Positions 8,666-19,881 of a DNA stretch of 62,110 nucleotides are shown here, piece by piece (position 1 is the first letter of the stretch; each line of letters starts with the position of its first letter). Source of the stretch: CALOBA01 sp942491465 (lineage in GTDB: Bacteria > Pseudomonadota > Gammaproteobacteria > Chromatiales > Chromatiaceae); the NCBI GenBank assembly GCA_942491465.1, contig CALOBA010000034.1, positions 1 through 62,110 on the forward strand, given 5' to 3'. Both the position numbers and the translations under genes were made by a program. Under the pieces are notes generated by a model. It saw nothing but the letters and a program-made list of their open reading frames with translations. It made no database searches and was not told where the DNA came from.

Positions 8666-8865
8666 GGTGGAGCTGGACGGTCGGGGCCGGGGATCGATGC
8701 CATCGCTTGGATGGCGCGGATTCACCCCGGTTGAGGTTTCGGGGCATCTGGGTTACAAGCAAGCCGACGGCGATCGGGGCATCCGGACGCGGCGCAATGG
8801 GCACAGACCTCATGGCCGCCGCCCCGAGCGCAAGGTCGCCGATCCATCCGCAGCGAGGGCAAACA

Positions 8866-10470
8866 ATGCGTGCACTTTTGATCTACCCCAGGTTCCGCGA
8901 CAGCTATTGGTCTTTCGAGAAGGTCCTGGAGCTGGTCAACAAGCGGGCGATGATGCCGCCGCTGGGCCTGATTACCGTGGCCGCCATCCTACCGCAGGAT
9001 TGGGAGATGCGGCTGCGCGATCACAACATCGAGCCGATTACCGCCGACGACTGGGACTGGGCCGAGATCCTGTTGTTCTCGGGCATGCTGGTGCAGAAGG
9101 AGGATATGCTGATGCTCATCGGCGAGGCCAAGCGCCGCGGCATCCCCAGCGTCTGCGGCGGTCCCTACGCCACCGCCCTGCCCCACGAGCCGGAGGCGGC
9201 CGGTGCCGACTACCTGGTGCTCGACGAGGGCGAGTTGACCATCCCGATGTGGCTGGAGGCCATGGCCGATGGCGCCACCGGCGGCACCTACCGTTCCGGC
9301 GGCGAGAAGCCGGACGTGACCCTGACGCCCGTCCCGCGCTATGACCTGCTCGACCTCGGCGCCTACAGCGAGATGGCCATCCAGTACTCGCGCGGCTGCC
9401 CGTTCCGCTGCGAGTTCTGCGACATCATCGTGCTCTATGGCCGGCGCCCGCGCACCAAGACCCCGGAGCAGATCCTGCGCGAGCTGGAGGTGCTCTACGA
9501 TCTGGGCTGGCGGCAGAGCGTCTTCGTCGTCGACGACAACTTCATCGGCAACAAGGACAATGCCAAGCAGATGCTGACGGCCCTGCAGGACTGGCAGAGC
9601 GAGCGCGGCTTCCCGTTCAACTTCTCCACCGAGGCCTCCGTCGACCTCGCCCGCGACCAGCAGTTGATGGACAAGATGGTCGACTGCAACTTCGGCTCCG
9701 TCTTCCTCGGCATCGAGACCCCGGACGAGGCCAGCCTGGCCGCCACCAACAAGAAGCAGAACCTCAAGACCTCGCTGGACGAGGCGGTGCAGACCATCGC
9801 CAACGTGGGCCTGCGCATCATGGCCGGCTTCATCATCGGCTTCGACAACGAAAAACCCGGCGCCGGCCAGCGCATCGTCGACTTCGTCGAGCGCAACGAC
9901 ATCCCCTTGACCACCTTCAGCATGCTCCAGGCCCTGCCCGGCACCGCGCTCTGGGACCGGCTCAAGGCCGAGGGGCGGCTGCGCGAGGGCGAGGTGCACC
10001 TCAACCAGACCTCGCTGCTGAACTTTGTCCCCACCCGCCCGGTTGAGCAGATCGCCCAAGAATACGTCGACGGCTTCTACGAGCTGTTCGACCCCCGTCG
10101 CTACCTCGACCGCACCTATCGCCACTATCGGACCCTCGGCGATGCCGATGTCCACAACAACCCGGCGCGGCGCAAACACAAGGCCAAGCGGCCCAACAAC
10201 CCCGCCGCCGTGGGCGCGCTGCTCAAGGTCCTCTGGCGCCAGGGCGTGCGGCGCAAGACCCGCGTGGCCTTCTGGGGGCATCTCTGGTGGATGCTGCGCA
10301 ACAACCGCGGCGGCGTGGCCAGCTACCTGGGACTCTGCGCCTACATCGAGCACTTCCTGCCCTACCGCGAGCTGGTCAAGCAGCAGATCGAGGGCCAGCT
10401 CGCCACCTACCAGGAGCGCGAGCGCCGGATCCAGGCCGAGGCGCTGCCGGCCCCGGACCGCGCGGCCTGA
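8866..10470 (+). CDS. B12-binding radical SAM protein with DUF4070-type C-terminus
   Basis: The protein has 534 residues. An N-terminal cobalamin-binding Rossmann-like domain (residues 1-150, MRALLIYPRF, SVCGGPYATALP, LDEGELTI) precedes a radical SAM core with the cluster motif RGCPFRCEFCD (Cys178, Cys182, Cys185). After residue 400 comes a helical region typical of DUF4070 in this family. A GAGGG ribosome site precedes the ATG at 8866; the longer frame from 8659 overlaps the divergent PAS gene. Relatives perform methylations or C-C bond changes on lipids, hopanoids or cofactors. The substrate cannot be told from the sequence. Its neighbours give no pathway hint. Confidence 0.88.
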   Translation: MRALLIYPRFRDSYWSFEKVLELVNKRAMMPPLGLITVAAILPQDWEMRLRDHNIEPITADDWDWAEILLFSGMLVQKEDMLMLIGEAKRRGIPSVCGGPYATALPHEPEAAGADYLVLDEGELTIPMWLEAMADGATGGTYRSGGEKPDVTLTPVPRYDLLDLGAYSEMAIQYSRGCPFRCEFCDIIVLYGRRPRTKTPEQILRELEVLYDLGWRQSVFVVDDNFIGNKDNAKQMLTALQDWQSERGFPFNFSTEASVDLARDQQLMDKMVDCNFGSVFLGIETPDEASLAATNKKQNLKTSLDEAVQTIANVGLRIMAGFIIGFDNEKPGAGQRIVDFVERNDIPLTTFSMLQALPGTALWDRLKAEGRLREGEVHLNQTSLLNFVPTRPVEQIAQEYVDGFYELFDPRRYLDRTYRHYRTLGDADVHNNPARRKHKAKRPNNPAAVGALLKVLWRQGVRRKTRVAFWGHLWWMLRNNRGGVASYLGLCAYIEHFLPYRELVKQQIEGQLATYQERERRIQAEALPAPDRAA

Positions 10471-10550
10471 AGTGCTGCGCCGGCACAAGCCGGCAAAGCC
10501 CTTGGGGTAGAATCGGGGCATCAGACATCGCTGCCCCGGACCGCCCCGTC

Positions 10551-12635
<2,085 letters not shown>

Positions 12636-12636
12636 G

Positions 12637-13398
12637 CTATTCGCCCGCCGCCGGCAAGGCGATGATGGACACCAGGGGGGTGAGGCTCCAGTGGACCCGC
12701 CGTCCCAGCGCGGGCAGGTGCATCTGCGAGATCTTGCCGTCGAGATAGAGGGCGTTCGGGCAGCCCAGCGGATCGCGGAACAGGGTCCCGAAGTCGTGGA
12801 AATTCACCGGCGATCGGGAGATGGCGAACAGCACCCGCCCCTGCTCGTCCACGCCCACGCCGTTGCGGATGTAGCGGCTGTGGTAGTCGGGGATGAAGCG
12901 CGGATGCAGCCGCCCGTCGATCACCAGCATCGGGCCGGACTGCACGGCGTTGCGGACCTGTCCGGCCGGCGGCCAGGCGCTGGTCTCGAGCACGCCGGCG
13001 CCCCGCTCGCCGACGTAGAACACGCCGTTGGGCTCGAGGAAGAAGTTGCCGCCCCCGCGCCCCTGCTGGAGCGGGGCGAGCTGGCGGCCAGCCTCGATGT
13101 AGAGGCCAAGCGGCGTCAGGTCTCGGGCATAGATGCCGCCGTTGACGGCAAAGCGCAGCGTCCGGCCTTGGGCCTCAAGCGCCCGGCGCAGGGCCGGGAT
13201 GCCGCCGTAGGCGGAGCCGTCGGGCCGTCGCCAATAGAACCGCAGCGCCTGCGCCTGCGCCGGCTCCAGGCGCAGGACTTGAAATGCGGTCTGCTGGTGG
13301 GTGATCTCGAAGGCGTCCGCCGCCCGGCCCGGGGCCGGTGCGAGGCCCAGCGCCCAGGCGAGGCCGGCGACGACGAGCAGCGGGGTCCTGCGTGTCAT
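12637..13398 (-). CDS. Exported phosphodiester glycosidase-family (NAGPA/DUF2233) protein
   Basis: The 253-residue protein has a signal peptide (MTRRTPLLVVAGLAWALG, cleavage near GRA-ADA). The mature chain carries motifs of the phosphodiester glycosidase family: FAVNGGIYARDLTPLGL, GGGNFFLEPNGVFYVG, AVQSGPMLVIDG and the C-terminal CPNALYLDGKISQM. Bacterial members are periplasmic or surface proteins tied to polysaccharide or envelope metabolism, mostly uncharacterised. An alternative ATG at 13428 would add ten basic residues to the signal peptide. It is convergent with nadE with essentially no gap. Confidence 0.82.
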   Translation of the reverse strand: MTRRTPLLVVAGLAWALGLAPAPGRAADAFEITHQQTAFQVLRLEPAQAQALRFYWRRPDGSAYGGIPALRRALEAQGRTLRFAVNGGIYARDLTPLGLYIEAGRQLAPLQQGRGGGNFFLEPNGVFYVGERGAGVLETSAWPPAGQVRNAVQSGPMLVIDGRLHPRFIPDYHSRYIRNGVGVDEQGRVLFAISRSPVNFHDFGTLFRDPLGCPNALYLDGKISQMHLPALGRRVHWSLTPLVSIIALPAAGE

Positions 13399-13517
13399 CG
13401 CAACCGCCAGACGAGCCCGCAACCGCATCCACAACGGCTTGGACGTCCTGGCCCCGGCATGGTTGCGGACCTGGCCCCTCTGCGGCTTCAATGGTCGCGG
13501 CCCCGGGGCGGAAGACC

Positions 13518-14114
13518 TCAGACTCGGATACCGCAGGTGGCGAGTTGGCGCCGAACAATGGGGTCGGTGCGGTTCTTGGACGTGGCGGCCTTCATGAACA
13601 CCACCACCCGGTCGATGTCGCGGATGACGCCGAGCAGCGTCGACTCGTCGTACTGCTGTTGCAGGGACCGGAAGGCCAGCTCCATCAGCTCCTCGTCGGC
13701 GCGGGAGATGCCGACAGCATAGGCAATGGCGCAGGCGAGCCCCGGATGGCGGCAGTGGATGCGCACGGCAAAGCTGCGCCAGGACTGCAGCCAGCCGTCC
13801 CATTCCAGGCTGGACACGTTCGCACGGCTGGTGCGCAGGTAGAGGATGGTCTTGAGCAGCTCATCCTTCCAGCCCCAGGGCGGCAGACCCTCGGCGGCGC
13901 GCATCTGATCCACGGCGCGGCCGTGATAACGCTGGCAGTGCTCGCATTGGTAGTAGACGGCGAGGGCGTAGGCGATGTACTCGCGGTCGAGGTCGCTCAG
14001 GGTGAACGGGTCAGATTCCCCGGGCGAGCCGGTGAAGGTGTGGGCGTGGAGCTCATTGAGCACATCGTTGAACGGATGCCCTTGAATGGACTCGCGGACG
14101 GCTTGGACCGGCAT
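13518..14114 (-). CDS. AhpD/carboxymuconolactone decarboxylase-like protein
   Basis: This 198-residue protein is probably cytoplasmic. The central AYALAVYYQCEHCQRYHGRAV block (Cys57, Cys60, His64) is the redox CxxC-His signature of the AhpD-like fold. A helical C-terminal extension of about 100 residues (LQSWRSFAVRIHCRHPG, DESTLLGVIRDIDRVVVFMK) is not part of the usual AhpD core. It may detoxify peroxides or act as a thiol oxidoreductase. It stands alone between the glycosidase gene and a decayed kinase fragment. Confidence 0.75.
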   Translation of the reverse strand: MPVQAVRESIQGHPFNDVLNELHAHTFTGSPGESDPFTLSDLDREYIAYALAVYYQCEHCQRYHGRAVDQMRAAEGLPPWGWKDELLKTILYLRTSRANVSSLEWDGWLQSWRSFAVRIHCRHPGLACAIAYAVGISRADEELMELAFRSLQQQYDESTLLGVIRDIDRVVVFMKAATSKNRTDPIVRRQLATCGIRV

Positions 14115-14241
14115 GACAGGTGTCCTCGTTGTGGCAGGATAAGCATTGCCGAATATTATGGACCTGTAGATGTGCAGTGCAACATAGAACCGCTCCCGCT
14201 TGCTGATCCCGATCAAGCGCGCCTGCGTCTTCTGCCGAAGG

Positions 14242-14523
14242 TCATCGGCTCGATGGGGCCTGACACCTTGGTCCGCACCCCGTGTCGGCGGCGGCGTCGG
14301 CAAACTGATCGGCGATGTGCTCCGGCAGCGCCGTCGGCACCGAGCGATCCACCGCCAGCGGCAGCTCGAAGTGGCAGCAGCTGCCGGCGCCGGGCGCGCC
14401 CTCGGCATCGATGCGCCCACCCATCAGCTCGGTCAGCTGCCGGCAGATGCTCAGGCCCCGCCCGCTGCCGCCGTGGCGCCGGGTGGCAGAGGCATCGGCC
14501 TGGGTGAAGGCCGCGAACGATCA
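14242..14523 (-). pseudogene. Remnant of a sensor histidine kinase (ATPase domain end)
   Basis: The reading frame gives FAAFTQADASATRRHGG, SGRGLSICRQLTELMGGRID and GAGSCCHFELPLAVD. This is the F-box to G2-box end of a HATPase_c domain as found in hybrid kinases, followed by a hydrophilic tail ending at 14242. No start codon, dimerisation domain or N-box is present upstream; the sequence begins just after the stop of the GGDEF-EAL gene. It is therefore the 3' end of a lost kinase gene. Confidence 0.7.
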
Positions 14524-14540
14524 GCGCAGAGGCTCACCGC

Positions 14541-17258
14541 TCATGATCCGCCCTCACGCCCGCGAGCCCGTCGCGCCAGGCGCTTGCGCGCTCGCGCCGC
14601 GGGCTCGGGCGCGCCGTACAGCAGGCCCTGGACCTGATCGCAGCCCTGGTGCCGGAGGAACGCCGCCTGGGCCGCGGTCTCCACCCCATCGGCGACGACG
14701 ACCTTGCCGAGGGCGTGTCCGAGGGCGATCACCGAGGCGACGATGGCCTTGTCGTCGGGGTCCTCATGGATGTCGTGGACCAAGGCCTGATCGATCTTGA
14801 GCTTGTCCACCGGCAGCTGCTTGAGATCGCGCAGCGACGACGGCGCGGCGCCGAAGTCGTTGATCACCAGCGTGATGCCCATGGCCTTGATCCGCCGCAG
14901 CTGGCCGATGACCTGCTGCGGGTGGCGCATGACGCAGCCCTCGCCGATCTCCAGCTCCAGGCGCTGCGCCGGGCAGCCGGTCTCCACCAGGACCGCCGCG
15001 ATCTTTTCGTCGAAGCCCATTGCGCGCAGCTGCTGTCCGGAGATGCTCACGGCGATGCGCCCGCAGTCGAGCCCGGCGTCGAGCCATTCCCGCGCCTGGC
15101 GACAGGCCGAGTGCAGCACCCAGTCGCCGAGCTCGGCGATCATGCCGTTTTGCTCGGCAACCTCGATCAGACGCAGCGGAGACACCTCGCCAAGGACTGG
15201 GTTGCGCCAGCGCAGCAAGGCCTCCAGGCCCACCGGACTGCCGGAGGCCAGATCGAGCCGGGGCTGAAACGCCAGGCGCAGCTCCTCGCCCTCGAGTGCA
15301 CCCTTGATCGCATGGTCGATGGCCGAACTCTCCACCGCGATCCGGGTCATCTCTGCGGTGTAGAAGCGGAAGGTATTGCGCCCGCCCTCCTTGGCCTCGT
15401 ACATGGCCACATCGGCGTTGTGCAGCAGGGTCTCGGCGTCCGTACCGTCGGCCGGATAGACGCTGACGCCCATGCTGGCGGAGATATGCAGCTCCTCGCC
15501 TTGGATGCGCACCGGCTCAGCCAGGCTGCGCATCAGCCTGTGGACGACGGCGACGATGTCGCGGGTGGCGTCGGTGTCATCGAGCAAGACCACCAGTTCG
15601 TCGCCGCTGATCCGGGCCAGGGTGTCGCGCGCGCGCAGCGGGGCGCTCAGGCGCGCCGCCACCTCGCGCAGCAGCGCATCACCGGCCTGGTGGCCCAGGC
15701 GGTCGTTGACCAGCTTGAAGCGATCGAGATCGACAAAGATGAGCGCCAATCCCCGATCATGCCGCCCGGCCCGCTCGATCGCCTGCGCCAGCCGGGCGTT
15801 GAACAGCAGTCGATTGGGCAGGCCGGTGAGGGCATCGTGATGGGCCAGGTGGTCGAGCCGATGCTCGGAGCGCTTGTGCTCGGTAATGTCGGTGAAGGAG
15901 ATGATGACCTCGACCAGCGCGCCGTCGGCGTCGCGCAGGGGACTGCCGTTGACCTGCACCCAGCGCAGCCGCCCACCATCCGGCGGGATGGCCCCGAGCA
16001 GCTGGGTCTCGATCGCGCATCCGCTGCCGAGGATGCGATTGACCGGATAGTCCGCCAACTCCATGTCGCGACCGTCGGCGTCGACGAAGCGCCAGGCCGG
16101 ATCATCGGCGCGGCGATCTTCCATGTCCCGCTCGGTCAGCCCCAGCAGCCGGCCGGCGGCGGGATTGGCGAGCAGGACCGACGTGTCCGGCGCATGCACG
16201 ACGACGCCGGCATCGAGGTGATCGATGAGTGCGCGCAGCCGCCCCTCGCTGGCCTGAAGCGCGCGGGTGCGGGCCGCAACCTGGGCATCCAAGCGCTCGT
16301 TGGCGCCCTGGAGCCGCCGATCCGCCGCCGCACGCTCGCGCACCACGCCGAGCAGCACATAGGTCGTCAGGGCCAGGATGGAGACGAACAGCTGCAGCTC
16401 GATCAGCGCCGTGTTGCGCAGCGACGGCGCAAACACCTGGCCATCCTGTGCCGCCGAGATCACCGCCGCCGCCGAGACGAAGACCACGGCAGCGAAGACC
16501 ACGCGCCCATGCAACCGAAATACCGCCCACATGATCAGCGGCAGCAGCGAGATTATCCCCACCGACCAGGCGGCACTGCCGAGCAGACCGAAGCTAAAGA
16601 GCGTCGCCGAGCCCAAGACCAGCGCAAAGGCGCCGGTCTCCCGCGAGAGGGCTCGCCCCGCGCCGCCCCGGACCAAGGCGAGCAGCAACGGCGTCAGCAA
16701 CAGGATGCCGACGCTGTCCCCGGTCCACCAGGTCGCGAACAGCTCCGGATAACGCGCCCAGTCCACCAGCCCGGACACGGCCAGAGCGGTCACGCCGAAC
16801 AGGGCGCTGAGCAGACCGCCCAAGACGGCCCCGAAGCCCACGAAGACGAACACCCCGCGCACATCGCGAAAGGGGTCTCGAATCGACCCGTAGCGGGCAA
16901 TCAGCCAGGCACCGACCACCGCACCCAGACAATCACCGACACCATTGGCGACCCCGGCGCCCAAGGCGCTGACGAACTGCGGCGAGAACAGCGTCGGCAG
17001 ATAGGCGGAGACATTACCGACAAAGGCACCGAGAAAGATCCCCGGCCAAACCCCGGGGCCCCAGCGCAGCACGGCGAACAGGATGATGCCCGACGGCAGC
17101 CACACCGCCGTCACGTTGCCCGGCGGCACGGCCAGCAGCTGGCCGATCTTGGCCGTCGCCACATACACCGCCGCCAGCAGCAGCAACGCCAGCGGGCGGC
17201 CGATCACGCGTTGCTGCGTCGCTGCGCTCAGGTGGTTGGTGATACCTCTCGCTATCAT
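14541..17258 (-). CDS. MASE1-PAS-GGDEF-EAL protein with degenerate active sites
   Basis: The protein has 905 residues. Residues about 1-305 form an eight-or-more-helix MASE1 membrane sensor (VPPGNVTAVWLPSGI), followed by a short coiled coil, a PAS domain (about 330-460), GGDEF (about 470-630) and EAL (about 640-890). The GGDEF loop reads RISGDELVVLL, that is SGDEL, with an intact RxxD inhibitory site five residues upstream. In the EAL domain the EALLRW Glu is present, but the usual Asn of VNLS is Ser (SISG), DDFG is NDFG, and the EGVE Glu is Asp (ADGVE). It may be a weak enzyme or a c-di-GMP receptor. The start at 17258 has GCGAGG six bases upstream. Confidence 0.85.
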   Translation of the reverse strand: MIARGITNHLSAATQQRVIGRPLALLLLAAVYVATAKIGQLLAVPPGNVTAVWLPSGIILFAVLRWGPGVWPGIFLGAFVGNVSAYLPTLFSPQFVSALGAGVANGVGDCLGAVVGAWLIARYGSIRDPFRDVRGVFVFVGFGAVLGGLLSALFGVTALAVSGLVDWARYPELFATWWTGDSVGILLLTPLLLALVRGGAGRALSRETGAFALVLGSATLFSFGLLGSAAWSVGIISLLPLIMWAVFRLHGRVVFAAVVFVSAAAVISAAQDGQVFAPSLRNTALIELQLFVSILALTTYVLLGVVRERAAADRRLQGANERLDAQVAARTRALQASEGRLRALIDHLDAGVVVHAPDTSVLLANPAAGRLLGLTERDMEDRRADDPAWRFVDADGRDMELADYPVNRILGSGCAIETQLLGAIPPDGGRLRWVQVNGSPLRDADGALVEVIISFTDITEHKRSEHRLDHLAHHDALTGLPNRLLFNARLAQAIERAGRHDRGLALIFVDLDRFKLVNDRLGHQAGDALLREVAARLSAPLRARDTLARISGDELVVLLDDTDATRDIVAVVHRLMRSLAEPVRIQGEELHISASMGVSVYPADGTDAETLLHNADVAMYEAKEGGRNTFRFYTAEMTRIAVESSAIDHAIKGALEGEELRLAFQPRLDLASGSPVGLEALLRWRNPVLGEVSPLRLIEVAEQNGMIAELGDWVLHSACRQAREWLDAGLDCGRIAVSISGQQLRAMGFDEKIAAVLVETGCPAQRLELEIGEGCVMRHPQQVIGQLRRIKAMGITLVINDFGAAPSSLRDLKQLPVDKLKIDQALVHDIHEDPDDKAIVASVIALGHALGKVVVADGVETAAQAAFLRHQGCDQVQGLLYGAPEPAARARKRLARRARGREGGS

Positions 17259-17461
17259 GATGACCTCGCCGCGATCCGGCAGGCCATTGTGCCCCATCCG
17301 CACCGGAGACAGCGAGACGGAATAAGCACGGGCGGCGAGCGCCGGATACCGTTTGTCGAGTTACGCCATCGCCAACCCAACATAGGCTATCGCCATTGCA
17401 ACCTATGCAGACGGCATTCAGCACACAACGACCGATCCAACGTTTCCGCCAAGAGACCATC

Positions 17462-17962
17462 ATGCAACGCATCTCACGCATCCTACTGCTGACCCTCACC
17501 GCCCTCACCTTCGCCACCGGCCCGCTGGCCGCCGCGGACAAGCCCGACGATGCCGATGCCCTGAAGGGCGTCACCGAGGGCCGCGTCGTGTTCGACATCA
17601 ACATCTCAGAGCCCGCGAAGCTGCCGCTGTATCTGATGGTCATCGACGAGACCATCTCCGACCTGGAGCGCCAGGACGTCAAGCCCGAGGTCATCCTGGC
17701 CTTCCGCGGCAAGGCCGTGACCATGGTCTCCACCGACCTGGAGCGCATCGACCTGGAGTCCTTGACCGATATCGAGAAGGCCGCCGAACAGTTGGCGGCC
17801 CTGCAAGAGCGCGGCGTGCGCATGGAGGCCTGCTCGGTAGCGACGCGGTTGTTCGGCGTCGACAACCAGTCGCTGTTGCCGGGCATCAAGCCGGTGGGCA
17901 ACACCTTCGTGTCGCTGATCGGCTATCAGGCGCAGGGGTACGCGACCATTCCGATCTATTAG
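17462..17962 (+). CDS. Exported DsrE-family protein
   Basis: The 166-residue protein has a signal peptide (MQRISRILLLTLTALTFATG, cleavage near AAA-DKP). The mature part is a DsrE/DsrF-like domain with a conserved Cys124 in RMEACSVATRLFGV and the family ending LIGYQAQGYATIPIY. DsrE-like proteins relay sulfur in sulfur-oxidising bacteria, but this one is exported and monocistronic, so it is not the DsrEFH complex. A periplasmic sulfur-carrier or thiol role is inferred. The start at 17462 is chosen because it begins the signal peptide. Confidence 0.82.
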   Translation: MQRISRILLLTLTALTFATGPLAAADKPDDADALKGVTEGRVVFDINISEPAKLPLYLMVIDETISDLERQDVKPEVILAFRGKAVTMVSTDLERIDLESLTDIEKAAEQLAALQERGVRMEACSVATRLFGVDNQSLLPGIKPVGNTFVSLIGYQAQGYATIPIY

Positions 17963-17999
17963 CGCACACCCGGGGCCGTTGCTTGCGGCCTAATCCCGG

Positions 18000-18242
18000 T
18001 CAGCCCGCCTCGCCGACCCAGGCGCGCGCCTGGCCCGGCCCCGGGATGCTGCCGCTGTGCACCACCTGGCCGTCGACGACGACGCCCGGCGTCGACATGA
18101 CGCCGTAGGCCATGATGTCGGCGATGTCGGTGATCTTCTCCAGCGTGATCTCGACGCCGGCCTCCTTGGCCGCCTGCGTGATGACCTTCGCGGTGATCTC
18201 GCAGTTGCGGCAACCACTGCCCAAGACCTTGATATTCTTCAT
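18000..18242 (-). CDS. Small redox-active thioredoxin-like protein
   Basis: The 80-residue protein has a thioredoxin fold with the active site GSGCRNCEIT (Cys11, Cys14) and the cis-Pro loop MSTPGVVVDGQVVHSG. It belongs to the redox-active disulfide protein 2 type that is usually encoded next to ArsP/DUF318 permeases. The permease is upstream in the same direction, separated here by a toxin-antitoxin pair. It probably reduces a metalloid substrate or a permease cysteine pair (inference). Confidence 0.85.
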   Translation of the reverse strand: MKNIKVLGSGCRNCEITAKVITQAAKEAGVEITLEKITDIADIMAYGVMSTPGVVVDGQVVHSGSIPGPGQARAWVGEAG

Positions 18243-18246
18243 AGCT

Positions 18247-18543
18247 TTAACCTCGACTGTAGCCTGCATCGAGCTGACTGCGGATGGCAAGGACGAAGAC
18301 CGCGTCAAGCTCGGGAAAGTAACGATAGAGGGCGATACTGCCCTGTGAGCGCCGGCCGATCACCAGCTCGCACAGCGACCCGCGCACAGGCCGGCCGATC
18401 ATCGGGTGCTGCTCCAGGATGTCCAGCGCAGCGATGATCTCGCCCAAGCGCTTGCTCCCATCGGCGGGCTCGCTCGCTGAGGGGTGGTCGAGGATGCGCC
18501 CGATATCCTCGCCGACCTCGGGAGCCAGCTCGATCCGCGTCAT
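18247..18543 (-). CDS. ParE/RelE-family toxin
   Basis: The 98-residue protein MTRIELAPEVGEDIGRILDH has the fold pattern of ParE-type toxins: an N-terminal helix, LGEIIAALDILEQHPMIGRP in the middle, then strands with CELVIGRRSQGSIALYRY and the C-terminal VFVLAIRSQLDAGY. It follows a ribbon-helix-helix antitoxin by 25 bases and ends 4 bases before the thioredoxin gene. ParE toxins block DNA gyrase and RelE toxins cut mRNA; which applies here is not visible. Confidence 0.82.
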   Translation of the reverse strand: MTRIELAPEVGEDIGRILDHPSASEPADGSKRLGEIIAALDILEQHPMIGRPVRGSLCELVIGRRSQGSIALYRYFPELDAVFVLAIRSQLDAGYSRG

Positions 18544-18568
18544 ATCGCCCCCCTGGCGGAAACCCTGA

Positions 18569-18853
18569 TCATCGGCCCCGCTCAACGGCCGTCGGCCGCG
18601 AAACGCGCTCCCCCTCCAATCGGCGCTTCAGGTAATCCCGCATTGCCGACCAGGGAAGGGTCTCACCGGAATCCAAGATGCGCCCATAGCGCTGCTCGGC
18701 GACCTCCTGAAAATCCATCCGCTGCTCTTCGGCCGCGACCCGCTCGGCGATGGCCTCCAGCATCAAGGCGTGGGCGGTGAGGCCGGCGCGCTCGGCGACG
18801 CGGCCGAGGCGATGCCGCAGCGCGTCGGGAAGTCGAATACTCGTGGTGCTCAT
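18569..18853 (-). CDS. Ribbon-helix-helix (CopG-type) antitoxin
   Basis: The 94-residue protein begins MSTTSIRLPDALRHRLGRVA, a ribbon-helix-helix DNA-binding strand and helices typical of CopG/ParD antitoxins. The acidic and helical C-terminal part (RMDFQEVAEQRYGRIL) is expected to wrap the toxin. It lies immediately upstream of the ParE-like toxin gene and probably autorepresses the pair. Confidence 0.82.
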   Translation of the reverse strand: MSTTSIRLPDALRHRLGRVAERAGLTAHALMLEAIAERVAAEEQRMDFQEVAEQRYGRILDSGETLPWSAMRDYLKRRLEGERVSRPTAVERGR

Positions 18854-18915
18854 CTGGGAATCTTCCTCCAAGGACGGCCATTGGGTGTCACACTAAAGTA
18901 ACACATCAACCCGGC

Positions 18916-19881
18916 CTAACCAAGCAGGTTGAACCCCCACCCGACCAGCGTAAACGCCAGCCCCAGTATGCCGGCAAACCAGGCCAGGGCCTGCCAGCGG
19001 ATCACCTTGCGCAGGATCAGCATCTCCGGCAGCGACAGCGCGGCCACACTCATCATCAGCGCCAGCGTGGTACCGACGGCCACGCCCTTGCCGAGCATGG
19101 CCTCGGCCACCGGGATGACGCCGGTGGCGTTCGCATACAGCGGGATGCCGAGCAGCACCGCCGCCGGCACCGCAAACCAGGTCTCGGCGGCCAGGTGCTG
19201 ACTCACCCAGGCTGCCGGCACGAAGCCGTGGAACAGGGCGCCGACGCCGATGCCGAGCAGCACCCAACGCCAGATGCGGCGGACGATCTCGCGCACCTCG
19301 CCGACGGCAAACCGATGCCGCGCCCCAAAGCCCCGTCCCTGCTCGGCGAGGCGCACGTCGCCCATGCGGATCTTCCAGACGTAGTCCTCAACCCAGCGCT
19401 CGGGCCTCAGGGCCTGCATGGCGATACCGCCGAACCAGGCCACCAAGAGCCCCGCCAGCACATAGAGCGCGGCCAGCTTCCAGCCGAGCACACCGATCAG
19501 GACCACCACGGCGACCTCGTTGATCATCGGGCTCGCGATCAGGAACGAGAAGGTCACGCCCAGCGGAATCCCGGCCTCGACGAAGCCGATGAACAGCGGC
19601 ACCGACGAGCAGGAGCAAAACGGCGTCAGCGCGCCCAGGCCCACGGCCATCCCGCGCGCCTGCCAGTCCGGGCGGTCGCGCACCACCGCCCGCACCCGCT
19701 CCGGCGAGATCAGCGCCCGCAGCAGGCCCATGAGATAGATCACGACCGCCAGCAGCGTGAAGATCTTCGCCACGTCCATGACGAAGAACTGCACGGCCTC
19801 ACCGAGCCGGGTCTCCGGCGACAAGCCCAGCAGCGTGTAGGCGACCAGATCGCCCAAAGCAGTGAACGGACCCTCAGCCAC
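18916..19881 (-). CDS. ArsP-like permease (DUF318 family)
   Basis: The 321-residue protein has about eight membrane segments. The hallmark TPFCSCSSVPLFIGF near residue 95, a metal-thiolate binding motif, and SPMINEVAVVVLIG are those of the ArsP/YraQ permease family, known for exporting trivalent organoarsenicals. The second half has GIPLYANATGVIPVAEAML. The start is a GTG at 19881 that overlaps the end of arsJ by 8 bases, so the two are coupled. It is part of the arsenic locus. Confidence 0.86.
   Translation of the reverse strand: MAEGPFTALGDLVAYTLLGLSPETRLGEAVQFFVMDVAKIFTLLAVVIYLMGLLRALISPERVRAVVRDRPDWQARGMAVGLGALTPFCSCSSVPLFIGFVEAGIPLGVTFSFLIASPMINEVAVVVLIGVLGWKLAALYVLAGLLVAWFGGIAMQALRPERWVEDYVWKIRMGDVRLAEQGRGFGARHRFAVGEVREIVRRIWRWVLLGIGVGALFHGFVPAAWVSQHLAAETWFAVPAAVLLGIPLYANATGVIPVAEAMLGKGVAVGTTLALMMSVAALSLPEMLILRKVIRWQALAWFAGILGLAFTLVGWGFNLLG

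Noticed and set aside
14649..17492. 947-codon plus-strand frame opposite the GGDEF-EAL gene
   Set aside because: It mirrors the minus-strand coding frame and lacks any motif; the minus strand has four recognisable domains.
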